Assembly: GCF_029109325.1 (NCBI RefSeq)
Contig: NZ_JAQKQJ010000010.1
Coordinates: 372,001-436,000 of the forward strand
Origin: Nodosilinea sp. PGN35
GTDB lineage: Bacteria > Cyanobacteriota > Cyanobacteriia > Phormidesmidales > Phormidesmidaceae
Direction: 5' to 3'
Length of the DNA: 64,000 bases
Positions 54,309-62,607 of the stretch are shown piece after piece. The notes beneath the pieces were generated by a model. It was not told where the DNA came from and searched no databases. It worked only from the letters and a program-made list of their open reading frames with translations. Position 1 is the first letter of the stretch. Each line of letters starts with the position of its first letter. Position numbers and translations under genes: made by a program.

Positions 54309-54851
54309 TTGTCGTCCCACCCTGCCATCACCTTAGTCACCGGCCCGGCGCGATCGGGCAAAAGCGAGTGGGCCGAGGCCCTAGCCACCCACTCGGGCCG
54401 GTCGGTCGTCTACATTGCCACCTCCACCATTGACCCGGCAGATTTGGACTGGCAGCAGCGGGTGGCGCTGCACCGCGATCGCCGCCCATCCCACTGGCAG
54501 CTGCAAGAAGTGCCCATCGCCCTGCCCAAAGCAATCCACACCGCCACCGCTGAGGACTGCCTGCTGATCGACTCCCTCGGTACCTGGCTGGCCAACCTGC
54601 TCGACCAAGACGATGCCACCTGGCAAACCACCGTCGATGCCCTGGTCGAGGGTCTGCGGCAAACCCCCGCCACCGTAATTCTGGTCTCCGAAGAAACCGG
54701 CTGGGGCGTGGTGCCCGCCTACCCCGTGGGGCGACTGTTTCGCGATCGCCTCGGCTCCCTCACCCGCCAGGTTGGCACCGTCGCCGGAGCAGTGTACTTA
54801 GTAGTAGCGGGCTATGCGGTGGATGTAAAGGCGCTGGGGCAGCAGGTTTAG
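54309..54851 (+). CDS. cobU: Adenosylcobinamide kinase/guanylyltransferase
   Basis: CobU (CobP) activates adenosylcobinamide in cobalamin synthesis and salvage. The 180-residue product has the P-loop TLVTGPARSGKSEWAEALA, the conserved YIATSTIDPADLDWQQRVAL region with HRDRRPSHW, and EETGWGVVPAYPVGRLFRD at the end. The start is a TTG. No other cobalamin genes or a cobalamin riboswitch are seen nearby. It follows the kinase gene after about 145 bases on the same strand. Confidence 0.93.
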   Translation: MSSHPAITLVTGPARSGKSEWAEALATHSGRSVVYIATSTIDPADLDWQQRVALHRDRRPSHWQLQEVPIALPKAIHTATAEDCLLIDSLGTWLANLLDQDDATWQTTVDALVEGLRQTPATVILVSEETGWGVVPAYPVGRLFRDRLGSLTRQVGTVAGAVYLVVAGYAVDVKALGQQV

Positions 54852-54998
54852 GGGGGCTTCCCATGCTCTGGTTCTCTGACCTGCTCTCATACCAAATCCG
54901 AGTCATATGACCCCGATTCGAAACCGATGCCTCGTAGGGAGCATTGCAGCGCAATGCCCCTACAACCTGGGGGTATACAGATAGGATTTAGTATCAGT

Positions 54999-55604
54999 TC
55001 AGGACTGGGGATAGTTTTCCTGCCGCAGAATCTGGTTGTCTTCTCCCACCACTCGCACCTCGCGAGGAGATTGGTTAGCGGGGATAAAAATGGCGTAGAT
55101 GCTGTCTGTGCCCTCATCGCGCAGGGTTGTGCCATTCTCCAGTACCACTTCCACCGCGCGTACCGCTGGAGAATGAATCCGTCCCCGTAGAGTTTTAATT
55201 GTGGGGTGCAGGGGAGATTGCCTGACCGTACTGCCAATCAAATCGATGTAGTCGGCCTCGGCCTCAGCCCTCGAACGCTCATCCACATTTCTGGCTACTG
55301 CCCCTGCCCCCTGCAACTGCCATAGACCTCCCACGCGGGCAAAAACCGAGTCGCCGAGCAACTCATAGTTTTGGTAGGGGTCATCGGGGTCTGCCCCGGA
55401 GCAAGTCGTGCGGTACAGCACGATCGCCCGGCCCTGCTCCTGCCGACTCCCCAGCAGCTCAACCGCCCCCGGTGTAGTGCCTGCGGGGCATTGAGAAACC
55501 ACCTGCTGAGGGTCTAGCAATGCCTCTGGCGAGCGCAACGGGTTTTGAGCACAGCCCGCCACCAGCAATGACCCTAGGCCCAGCGCAACAGCGATCGCTT
55601 TCAT
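54999..55604 (-). CDS. Lipoprotein of unknown function
   Basis: From the ATG at 55604, MKAIAVALGLGSLLVAGCAQ is a lipoprotein signal with lipobox VAGC. The mature 180 residues have no family I recognise; Cys pairs (SQCPAG, YRTTCSG) might form a disulphide, and the middle (YQNYELLGDSVFARVGGLWQ) looks beta-rich. A C-terminal part (VRAVEVVLENGTTLRDEGTD, IYAIFIPANQSPREVRVVGE) is reminiscent of a small beta-sandwich. It is encoded alone, convergent with cobU, with a repeat tract upstream. Confidence 0.75.
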   Translation of the reverse strand: MKAIAVALGLGSLLVAGCAQNPLRSPEALLDPQQVVSQCPAGTTPGAVELLGSRQEQGRAIVLYRTTCSGADPDDPYQNYELLGDSVFARVGGLWQLQGAGAVARNVDERSRAEAEADYIDLIGSTVRQSPLHPTIKTLRGRIHSPAVRAVEVVLENGTTLRDEGTDSIYAIFIPANQSPREVRVVGEDNQILRQENYPQS

Positions 55605-55722
55605 AGCCGCCAATCAACGTCCTACGGAGAACTTTAGTACTCCTATTCTAGCGACTGGCCCATTCCCAGGGATTAGATCCCGATTAGATCACGCGTACGA
55701 TTGCCAGCACGCCTTAAATTCA

Positions 55723-55880
55723 CCCTCAACCCTCAACCCTCAACCCTTCCTGCCTCAACCCTTCCTGCCTCAACCCTCAAACCTTAAACCTCAACCCTCA
55801 AACCTTAAACCTCAAACCTTAAACCTCAAACCTTAAACCTCAAACCTTAAACCTCAACCCTCCCTGCCTAAACCTCAAAC
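55723..55880. repeat. Tandem low-complexity tract (14-base units)
   Basis: About 160 bases of CTCAACCCT, CCTTCCTGC and CTCAAACCTTAAAC repeats, the last unit repeated five times in near-perfect tandem (55794-55855). It separates the lipoprotein gene from the phosphoesterase gene and its right end overlaps the last codons of the latter. Slippage is likely. Confidence 0.9.
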
Positions 55881-57421
55881 CCCTCCATCTCATACCCCTT
55901 CCATTGGCCGTCAGCTTTCTCTGCCACCAGAGGGGTCACCGTCAGCTTTGGCGGGCTGCCCGAAGCCACATTGACCCGCAAACCCGAGTAGGGCCGTTTG
56001 AGGTGGCTGCCATCGCCCGTGCGGCCCAGGTACAGGTGCGACTTGGCGACGGAGCGGGTGGCACCGTCGAGCCCTTCGGTGAGCTCAGGGCCGTCCTGGC
56101 GCTGGCGGCGCAGGCTGTAGCCGCTGCCGCCGCAGATCACCCAGGGAATGTGGGCATCGCCGTGGCCTGTGTCGCCCGTGCGCACATAGTCGAGGCAGTG
56201 GGCATGGCCGTTGAGCACCAGATCGACTAAGGGGCGATCTGAGGAAATGTCTGCCACTTCGGCGGCGACGGCGTTGAGCACCTGGCGCAGGTGGTGGCGC
56301 ACCGCTAGGGTTTGCCCCTGGCCCCACTTGGTGGCCTCGGTGACGTAGGGGGGGTGGTGAAAGAACAGAATGCGCCCGCGCGCGGCGGGGTCTTGCCAGG
56401 AGTCGATCAGGCGATCGCGCAGCCACTGCAACTGCTCGGTATCCACCGTGGTCAGGCGGGAGCTGTTGAGCTGTTTGCCAATGTCGTTCAGTTCTTCGTC
56501 GATGGCTTCAATGCGCTCGGTGAGGTCTTCCTGGTGGTCTTCATCGTCGGGGCCAAAGACCCCTATGCTGGCCTGGCGCAGCAGCTCGGCCTTCTGCATT
56601 TCGAGCTGCTGGCACTGCTGCCGCAAGGCCTGACGACCGGCCTGGCCGTGGGCCATGGGCAACGGCTGGTTAAAGGTGTTGGAGTCGAGGGCAAAAAAGT
56701 CGATGCCGCCGTAGCGAAAGCTGTAGTAGCGGTTGGGCAATCGGGTAAACTGGCCCGGCTGGTAGGTGAGGGCGCGGACGTTGCCCACCGAGCTGGTGTA
56801 GTGGGCATCGAGGTGACGGGGCAGCCGCGCCTCGGGCACCCCACAGAGGTAGTCTAAAAACGCCCTGGCAAAGGCATCGCCCTGGTCAGAGCCGCGCCAC
56901 CCCACATCGAGATCGATATAGGATCGCAGGGCGTAGCGCAGCGGTGCAGTAATGCCCGAGGCCAGCCCAATCAGCAGGGGCAGGTCGTAGTAGTCGTGGT
57001 TGCCCAGCACCGGCAAGATCGGGTGCTTAAGGGTCATGCGATCGTACTTGATGCGGTGGTAGTGGTCGCCCCCCACCAGCCACTCCTGGTAAGGCTTAAT
57101 AAAGTTCGCCGGATACTGCTCCCGCGAGCCCACCAGATACACCACATCTCCGGTGTGGAGGGTGAAGCGGGCTGTGTCGATGTGGTTCAACAGCTGCTCG
57201 GCCACCTGGCGCTGGGGGCTGCTGGTGCGGTGGCGTCCGGTGCCGCTGTCGCCCACCACCAAAAACGAAAAGGTTTCGTCGTCGGCTCGGCCATCGTCGA
57301 TTACCAGGTGGGTTTGGTCAATGGCGCGATCGACCAGCTGGGGGTGCTGCCACCGCACCCGCTGCCGCATCTTGCGAATTTTGGTCTCAATGGAGGGCTC
57401 GGTTACCAGTTTGGAAGACAT
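55868..57421 (-). CDS. Calcineurin-like metallophosphoesterase
   Basis: The 517-residue product starts at ATG 57421 (MSSKLVTEPSIETKIRKMRQ). Metal motifs are in order: VVGDSGTG, HTGDVVYLVGS, PVLGNHDYYD, LFFHHPPYVT and LNGHAHCLDY. A coiled-coil-like insert (RQALRQQCQQLEMQKAELLR) lies between GNHD and the later motifs. There is no signal peptide, so it is probably cytoplasmic, unlike the exported enzyme encoded at 18808. The frame beyond the ATG to 58024 overlaps the methyltransferase gene on the other strand and is not coding. Its 3' end runs into a repeat tract. Confidence 0.88.
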   Translation of the reverse strand: MSSKLVTEPSIETKIRKMRQRVRWQHPQLVDRAIDQTHLVIDDGRADDETFSFLVVGDSGTGRHRTSSPQRQVAEQLLNHIDTARFTLHTGDVVYLVGSREQYPANFIKPYQEWLVGGDHYHRIKYDRMTLKHPILPVLGNHDYYDLPLLIGLASGITAPLRYALRSYIDLDVGWRGSDQGDAFARAFLDYLCGVPEARLPRHLDAHYTSSVGNVRALTYQPGQFTRLPNRYYSFRYGGIDFFALDSNTFNQPLPMAHGQAGRQALRQQCQQLEMQKAELLRQASIGVFGPDDEDHQEDLTERIEAIDEELNDIGKQLNSSRLTTVDTEQLQWLRDRLIDSWQDPAARGRILFFHHPPYVTEATKWGQGQTLAVRHHLRQVLNAVAAEVADISSDRPLVDLVLNGHAHCLDYVRTGDTGHGDAHIPWVICGGSGYSLRRQRQDGPELTEGLDGATRSVAKSHLYLGRTGDGSHLKRPYSGLRVNVASGSPPKLTVTPLVAEKADGQWKGYEMEGFEV

Positions 57422-57424
57422 GGC

Positions 57425-57490
57425 CTGCTCAGTGCGGTGTTCAGGGCGGTGCCCAGGGCGGTGTTCAGGGCGGTACTCAGCGCGGTGTGT
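57425..57490. repeat. Imperfect tandem repeats upstream of the phosphoesterase start
   Basis: Five imperfect units of about 13 bases built on GGCGGTGTTCAG lie between the divergent phosphoesterase and methyltransferase genes, in the space where both promoters should be. Copy-number change here could alter expression. Confidence 0.7.
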
Positions 57491-57535
57491 AAAATAACCC
57501 CGTAACCCGTACCCCCTCTGCGGAGCAACTGTCCC

Positions 57536-58171
57536 ATGGGCATTTACAGCGAGAGAATTCTGCCTTACCTGCTTGATTTTTCTATGGCCGATTCTATACT
57601 GGGGCGCTACCGGCGGGAAGTCTTGGCCGACGTGAGCGGCGACGTGCTGGAAGTTGGCTTTGGCACCGGGCTCAATCTGCCCTACTATCCTGACCACATT
57701 CGCCAGCTGGTCACGGTAGACCCCAGCCCTGGGGTGCATCGCCTGGCCCAAAAGCGTTTGGCGGCCTCGCCCATTGTGGTAGAACACCGCATGGTGAGCG
57801 GCGAGGCGCTGCCCATGGCCGACCACAGTTTTGACAGCGTGGTCAGCACGTTCACCCTGTGCAGTATTCCTGACGTTGAGCAGGCCCTGGCCGAAATCTA
57901 CCGGGTGCTGCGGCCCGGCGGGCGCTTCTTTTTTGTCGAGCACGGCCTCAGCGACGAGCCCGGCATTCAGCGGTGGCAGCATCGACTCACCCCCATCCAA
58001 AAGCGCATCGCGGGCGGGTGCCACATTGACCGCGATATGGGCCAGCTGATCGCCCAGCAGTTCGACCAGATGGAGCTAAAGACCGCCTACGCTGAAAAGT
58101 TGCCCAAGCTGGCCGGATATTTCTATCAAGGGGTGGCAATTAAGCGTGGGCGAGCTGAGGCTGGTGATTGA
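57536..58171 (+). CDS. Class I SAM-dependent methyltransferase
   Basis: The 211-residue enzyme has motif I DVLEVGFGTGLNLPYYPD, the post-I acidic region VTVDPSPGVHRLAQK, and motif III VVSTFTLCSIPDVEQALAEI then RPGGRFFFVEHGLS. It resembles the UbiE/Methyltransf_11 group, with a C-terminal YFYQGVAIKRGRAE typical of cyanobacterial homologues. The substrate is unknown. ATG at 57536, divergent from the metallophosphoesterase gene. Confidence 0.9.
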   Translation: MGIYSERILPYLLDFSMADSILGRYRREVLADVSGDVLEVGFGTGLNLPYYPDHIRQLVTVDPSPGVHRLAQKRLAASPIVVEHRMVSGEALPMADHSFDSVVSTFTLCSIPDVEQALAEIYRVLRPGGRFFFVEHGLSDEPGIQRWQHRLTPIQKRIAGGCHIDRDMGQLIAQQFDQMELKTAYAEKLPKLAGYFYQGVAIKRGRAEAGD

Positions 58172-58311
58172 GCCCTATCCATTCGCCTTGGGTACCGCTA
58201 GGCTGATAGACAGCCCTGGCGATGGTCAAAGACCGATGCCGGGGGCGATCGCTCCCTGGTTTTCAGCTCGACCCAGCGCATCGATGCTATCCCCTATAGA
58301 CTCTGCCCACC

Positions 58312-59001
58312 ATGGCCACCCGCCTCTGGAATTTTTTGACCGCTGATCTCTGCGACCCGCAGCTGCTTGCCCCCACCGGTCGCGCAGCCGATGCGGCTGA
58401 GGTTGTGCTCCGGCTGACGGCGGTGCTGGCGACCGAAGCGGGCGCTACGCCAACGCTAGTTGCTTTAATCAAGCAGCTCGACTCGCTGCTCGATGCCATC
58501 AATGCGCCCCTGGGAAAACTGGTCAGCGGGCCGTTGTCCTTCGCTCCCCTTGGCCCTGGCCTGCTGAGGGTCTATGGAGATATCACCCAGAAGCAGCCGA
58601 CCCGGGCCCAGGTGGTGGCGGTGGTGAGTCAGGCCGCCTACTTGGAGAGCCTGCGAGAGTTTGTCAACCGGCACCCCAAGGTGGCGCAGTGGCTGACCGC
58701 TAAAGACGGCTCTCCCCAGGCCCGCACCATCACCCTCGAGGTCAAAGCCCTGGGGCTGTTTGAGCTGACCGAGCAAGACGCCTACTCCGCCACGCTGCAC
58801 TTTTCTCAGTCGGCCCTGGGGCAGGCCTTTGACGGTGCTTTGACGGTGCGACTGGCGCAGCTGGGGGCCACCCCAGAAATTGCCCAACGCATAGTTGAGG
58901 CGGTTTCTAAAAATACTAACCGGCACATGGGCGTGGCCCTAGCCGCTGTCGGGGAGCCCTCAGAGGCTTGGCCCGATCTCGACACCCCTGAGGGCCGTTG
59001 A
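58312..59001 (+). CDS. Hypothetical helical protein, similar in style to NACHT-protein N-termini
   Basis: The 229-residue product has no signal peptide or membrane helix. Segments such as LIKQLDSLLDAINAPLGKLV and VVAVVSQAAYLESLREFVNR look like a helical module that I recall at the N-terminus of some cyanobacterial NACHT/STAND proteins, but here no ATPase follows. This may be a stand-alone adaptor or a truncated gene; the assignment rests on memory of motif style only. ATG at 58312, no clear operon partner. Confidence 0.65.
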   Translation: MATRLWNFLTADLCDPQLLAPTGRAADAAEVVLRLTAVLATEAGATPTLVALIKQLDSLLDAINAPLGKLVSGPLSFAPLGPGLLRVYGDITQKQPTRAQVVAVVSQAAYLESLREFVNRHPKVAQWLTAKDGSPQARTITLEVKALGLFELTEQDAYSATLHFSQSALGQAFDGALTVRLAQLGATPEIAQRIVEAVSKNTNRHMGVALAAVGEPSEAWPDLDTPEGR

Positions 59002-59202
59002 CCAACAGGCGAGGTTTGACCGGGCAGGCGGGCGCGGTTAGGAGCCGATGCTGGCCGGGGCGGGACAGGGTTTACAGGCTGAATATTCCTAAACTTGCCA
59101 AATCTGCCCATTTTGGCTTTTGAGGGTTATGCCTCGGGGTAGAGACTCCCTGTCAGGCCCAAACTGTACATTGGTCTCACATAAGTCGTTGGAACTATAC
59201 CG

Positions 59203-59397
59203 ATGAAAGCCTCTCGCTGGATGGCCCTGCCGCTGATGTTTGGCCTGTCTGCCCTGGCGGTTGCCTGCGATACTGCCGGGGAGCCTGCCGGGGAGTCTGA
59301 GGTTGAGGGGCCGGTGGAAACTGACCCGACGGGGGCTGAGGCCGACGAATCTGAAGAGACTGAAGAGACCGAAGGCGCTGAAGGCGGCGACGATTGA
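59203..59397 (+). CDS. Small acidic lipoprotein
   Basis: The 64-residue product has a lipoprotein signal (MKASRWMALPLMFGLSALAV with Cys at the lipobox VAC) and then a short highly acidic tail of about 40 residues (EADESEETEETEGAEGGDD). Nothing else is recognisable. ATG at 59203. The brkB-like gene starts about 57 bases after the stop on the same strand. Similar short lipoproteins occur in other cyanobacteria but I know no function. Confidence 0.7.
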   Translation: MKASRWMALPLMFGLSALAVACDTAGEPAGESEVEGPVETDPTGAEADESEETEETEGAEGGDD

Positions 59398-59453
59398 GGG
59401 CCGCTGGTCAGTGCATACCCACCGCGCAAGTCACAAACTGTAGCCAAACCCCG

Positions 59454-60347
59454 ATGATCAGCCCAAAGCAAGTGTGGCGACTGCTCAAGCAGGCGTTCCA
59501 GGCGTGGAGCCAGGATCGGGCGTCGCAGCTGGCCGCCGCCTTAGCTTACTACACGCTGTTTTCCCTAGCGCCGCTGCTGATTTTGGCGATCGCGATCGCC
59601 AGCCTGTTCTTTGACAACGACGCCGTGCGCGATCAGCTGATGGGGCAGGTGGAGGCACTGATGGGCAGCGCCAGCGCCGACTTTGTGCGCACGGTGCTAG
59701 AAAACGCCAACCGCCCCGGCGAGAACACGGGCTGGGTAGCGTCGGCCATCAGCGTGGGGCTGTTGCTGGTGGGAGCTACGGGGGTGTTGACGCAGCTTCA
59801 GCTGGCGCTCAACACCATCTGGAATTTGGAAGCCCGCCCTGGGGTAGGCATTTTAGACCAGCTGCGCAAGCGGCTGCTGTCGCTGGGAATGATTATTGTC
59901 ATCGGCTTTTTGCTGCTGGTGTCGCTGATTGCCACTTCGGTGATATCGGGGCTGTCCGACTATCTCCAGTCGCTAATGCCGGGGTTAGGGGCGCTGGTGC
60001 AGCTGTTTAACATCGTGGTGGCCTTTGGCTTGACCACTCTGCTGTTTGCCATGATGTTTAAGTACTTGCCCGATGCTATTATTGCCTGGCGCAATGTGTG
60101 GTTTGGAGCCGCTGCCACCGCTGTTTTGTTCTCCGTGGGCAAGTATTTAATCGGCCTCTATCTGGGCAACAGCGGTTTTGCCTCCTCCTACGGGGCGGCG
60201 GGGTCGGTGGTTATTTTGCTGGTTTGGGTGTTTTATTCGGCCCAAATTTTGTTTTACGGAGCCGAACTCACCCAGGTCTACAGCCGCAGCTTTGGCTCGC
60301 CCATCAGGCCCAACCAGTATGCCGTTGAGCGCAAACCAACTCCCTAG
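59454..60347 (+). CDS. YihY/BrkB family membrane protein
   Basis: The 297-residue protein has the family start (MISPKQVWRLLKQAFQAWSQ, then QLAAALAYYTLFSLAPLLIL) and six membrane helices. The motif NTIWNLEARPGVGILDQLRK is characteristic. Function is not settled; some are called RNase BN in error. The ATG at 59454 is preferred to a frame from 59394 that overlaps the lipoprotein stop. The mgtC-like gene follows after 40 bases. Confidence 0.9.
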   Translation: MISPKQVWRLLKQAFQAWSQDRASQLAAALAYYTLFSLAPLLILAIAIASLFFDNDAVRDQLMGQVEALMGSASADFVRTVLENANRPGENTGWVASAISVGLLLVGATGVLTQLQLALNTIWNLEARPGVGILDQLRKRLLSLGMIIVIGFLLLVSLIATSVISGLSDYLQSLMPGLGALVQLFNIVVAFGLTTLLFAMMFKYLPDAIIAWRNVWFGAAATAVLFSVGKYLIGLYLGNSGFASSYGAAGSVVILLVWVFYSAQILFYGAELTQVYSRSFGSPIRPNQYAVERKPTP

Positions 60348-60387
60348 ACTGCCTGCCCCTAGACCGCTCTAGAAGCCGTCCATCTCA

Positions 60388-60837
60388 GTGCCTATGTCAC
60401 CCCTCATACCGATTGCTTGGCTAGCGGTTGCGGGTCGCCTGGCGATCGCCTCTGCCCTCGGTGCCATAATTGGCATTGATCGAGAATTTAGCCACAAGGC
60501 CGCTGGGCTCAGAACCAACATGCTGGTGTCTCTGGGGACGGCCCTGTTTACGCTGGTGCCCATTCAGAGCGGTATGGCTCAGATGGACAGTAACGCCATG
60601 GCCCGCGTTTTACAGGGCATTATTACCGGGGTTGGGTTTGTGGGGGCAGGCTCAATCTTTCGAGAGGATCGGGTGCGGGGGCTGACCTCCGCCACGGCCA
60701 TTTGGGTTTCCGCTGGGGCGGGCGTCGCTGCCGGGCTGGGGCTTTGGCAGCTGGGCCTTTTAGGCACCGGTTTTGCGCTGGTGATTTTGCGCCTGGTGAA
60801 ATTTGCCGAAGACCACGACAAGCGGCCCAAACCCTGA
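60388..60837 (+). CDS. MgtC/SapB family membrane protein
   Basis: The 149-residue protein has four membrane helices and the MgtC motifs GRLAIASALGAIIGIDREF, GLRTNMLVSLGTALFTL and GIITGVGFVGAGSIFRED, with LTSATAIWVSAGAGVAAGLG. MgtC proteins help bacteria live at low Mg2+; in cyanobacteria the role is unknown. A GTG at 60388 or ATG two codons later begins it. It follows the brkB-like gene closely and may be co-transcribed with it. Confidence 0.9.
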   Translation: MPMSPLIPIAWLAVAGRLAIASALGAIIGIDREFSHKAAGLRTNMLVSLGTALFTLVPIQSGMAQMDSNAMARVLQGIITGVGFVGAGSIFREDRVRGLTSATAIWVSAGAGVAAGLGLWQLGLLGTGFALVILRLVKFAEDHDKRPKP

Positions 60838-61108
60838 ACCGGCAGTGTTAAAGTCGTCGTCAGACCGGCGGTGTGCCCCGGTTTTATTACCCGTTGATCA
60901 GCTGCAAATCCACCGCTGGGGTGATAGCCTCGTCCCGGCTCGGTTGTTAGTCTCTTTATACCGTTAGCCGCTGTAATCAACCGCTGTAACAGGTAGCCGT
61001 TGGATAGCGACAACTGCTCTATATCGCGGTGCTGCGGGGGATAAACGGGTCGTATTGGCGATCGCATCCCCGCAGCACGGCCCGATTGGCGTAATTCAAG
61101 CTGACTCA

Positions 61109-61549
61109 ATGAACCGCAAACAATCTGATTCTGCCCAGGCTCCCCAGTCGCAAGCGCCCCTGCCCCACGAAATTGACGCCGCGCCGCCGCCGACCGATGA
61201 GCCTGTGATCCATCTGCCCTCTGCCCAGGAGGCCACCGAGGCGGCCCGCACCGGGCTGGAGGATCAAAGCGATCGCATTGGCGCTGAGATACCCAATAGC
61301 GATCTGGCCAGCGAGCGATCGCTGACGGCAGGCGACCCCGACGCCAGCGCCCTGCAGGCCAGCACCGTGGGCGAAGAGGCGATCGGTGGCACCACCCCCA
61401 CCCCCGAGCAAAACAACGTCGATGATATTGCCGCCGCCGTCGGCCTCGACACCCAGCCCGAACACCCCGTTGCCGTCATCCGTGAAATGCAGCACCGGGA
61501 TGACCAGCGCTTTGAGCTAGATCCTGACTCTAAGGATGCTGCCTCTTAA
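61109..61549 (+). CDS. DUF6335 family protein
   Basis: The 146-residue acidic protein (ATG 61109) has the DUF6335 C-terminal signature GGTTPTPEQNNVDDIAAAVG, then EHPVAVIREMQHRDDQRFEL. The first 100 residues are Pro/Ala/Glu-rich and look disordered. No membrane segment. Family members are found in cyanobacteria, function unknown. The CHAD gene starts 12 bases after the stop on the same strand, so they are probably one transcript. Confidence 0.85.
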   Translation: MNRKQSDSAQAPQSQAPLPHEIDAAPPPTDEPVIHLPSAQEATEAARTGLEDQSDRIGAEIPNSDLASERSLTAGDPDASALQASTVGEEAIGGTTPTPEQNNVDDIAAAVGLDTQPEHPVAVIREMQHRDDQRFELDPDSKDAAS

Positions 61550-61561
61550 TTTCCTATTGCT

Positions 61562-62461
61562 ATGGCGTACCGTTTTGTATCTGACAGCACCGTTGAAGCC
61601 AATGTTCAACGCATTCTTGGCGAACAGCTAGAGAAAGCTATTCAGCAGCTCAGCGAAGATTTTTATGACAGCCCAGAGCAGGCCATTCACAAAGCTCGAA
61701 AACATCTCAAAAAAAGTCGGTCGGTGCTGCGGCTGGTGCGAAAATCCATTGGCAAGAAGACCTATCAAAAAGAAAACGCCAGCCTGCGAGATGTGGGGCG
61801 ATCGCTAGCCCCTGCCAGAGACGGCGCAGTCTATCCCATAACGCTCAACACCCTGCTAGAAACCTACGGCCTGAAATTAGAGGTCAACGGGTTTTCTAAC
61901 CTTCAGGAAAACTTTAAAGATCTGTATCAGGTCAGCTTAGACGAGTTTACCGATCGCGATCGGCTGATGACAACCGTGATCGACGAGCTAAAAAACAGTC
62001 AGATTCGCCTGAGCCACCTAAACCTCAAGCAATCGGGCTGGAAAGCAATTTCCAGAGGCCTGAAGCAGATTTATTGCCAGGGGCAGGCCCGCTTTGAGGC
62101 CGCCTACCGAGAGGGCGACGATGAGTCCTTTCACGAGTGGCGCAAGCGGGTCAAAGACCTGTGGCACAGCACCTGTCTACTGAGGGCGCTGTGGCCGCCC
62201 ATTCTGGACGCCTTTGAGTCAGAAATGCACCAGCTGGCCAACCTTTTAGGAGACGACCACGACATAGCGGCCCTGCGCCATTTTTTGCTCGAGCCTCCCG
62301 TTGATTTGGCGGTAAAAGATGTTCATATGCAGGTGCTGCTGCCCCTGATGAAACACCGTCAGGATAAGCTGCACCGTCAGGCCAAGGATCTAGGCCACAG
62401 GCTCTACGGCGAAAAACCCGCCGCCTTTACCCATCGTTTTGCCAGCTACTGGCGGGTCTAG
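61562..62461 (+). CDS. CHAD domain protein
   Basis: CHAD proteins have conserved histidines in helical bundles and bind inorganic polyphosphate. The first half has EQAIHKARKHLKKSRSVLRL with the basic helix, and the second half ESFHEWRKRVKDLWHSTCLL with LANLLGDDHDIAALRHFL. The basic and His residues are intact, so polyphosphate binding is likely. It has no attached CYTH domain. ATG at 61562, 12 bases after the DUF6335 gene. Confidence 0.92.
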   Translation: MAYRFVSDSTVEANVQRILGEQLEKAIQQLSEDFYDSPEQAIHKARKHLKKSRSVLRLVRKSIGKKTYQKENASLRDVGRSLAPARDGAVYPITLNTLLETYGLKLEVNGFSNLQENFKDLYQVSLDEFTDRDRLMTTVIDELKNSQIRLSHLNLKQSGWKAISRGLKQIYCQGQARFEAAYREGDDESFHEWRKRVKDLWHSTCLLRALWPPILDAFESEMHQLANLLGDDHDIAALRHFLLEPPVDLAVKDVHMQVLLPLMKHRQDKLHRQAKDLGHRLYGEKPAAFTHRFASYWRV

Positions 62462-62522
62462 CCCTCGCCAGAACCGCTACAGCCAGAGTTACCTTGGTTA
62501 GGGCAATCAAAACCCTTTAAAG

Positions 62523-62550
62523 ACGTGTGAACGCTCAAACGTTCACACGT
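62523..62550. terminator. Hairpin between the CHAD and DUF3616 genes
   Basis: ACGTGTGAACG and CGTTCACACGT form an 11-bp perfect stem with a six-base loop, 62 bases after the CHAD stop and 57 bases before the end of the convergent DUF3616 gene. TTTCT follows on the plus strand. Likely a two-way terminator. Confidence 0.65.
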
Positions 62551-62607
62551 TTCTAGAACAACTGCCCTACCCAGACTGGCTACGGCTATGAATACCGGAT
62601 TGGGGCC

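Noticed and set aside
54890..54990. tRNA-like sequence (GATTCGAAACC) near the cobU end
   Set aside because: No acceptor, D or anticodon stem can be formed around it; no tRNA was found anywhere in the window.
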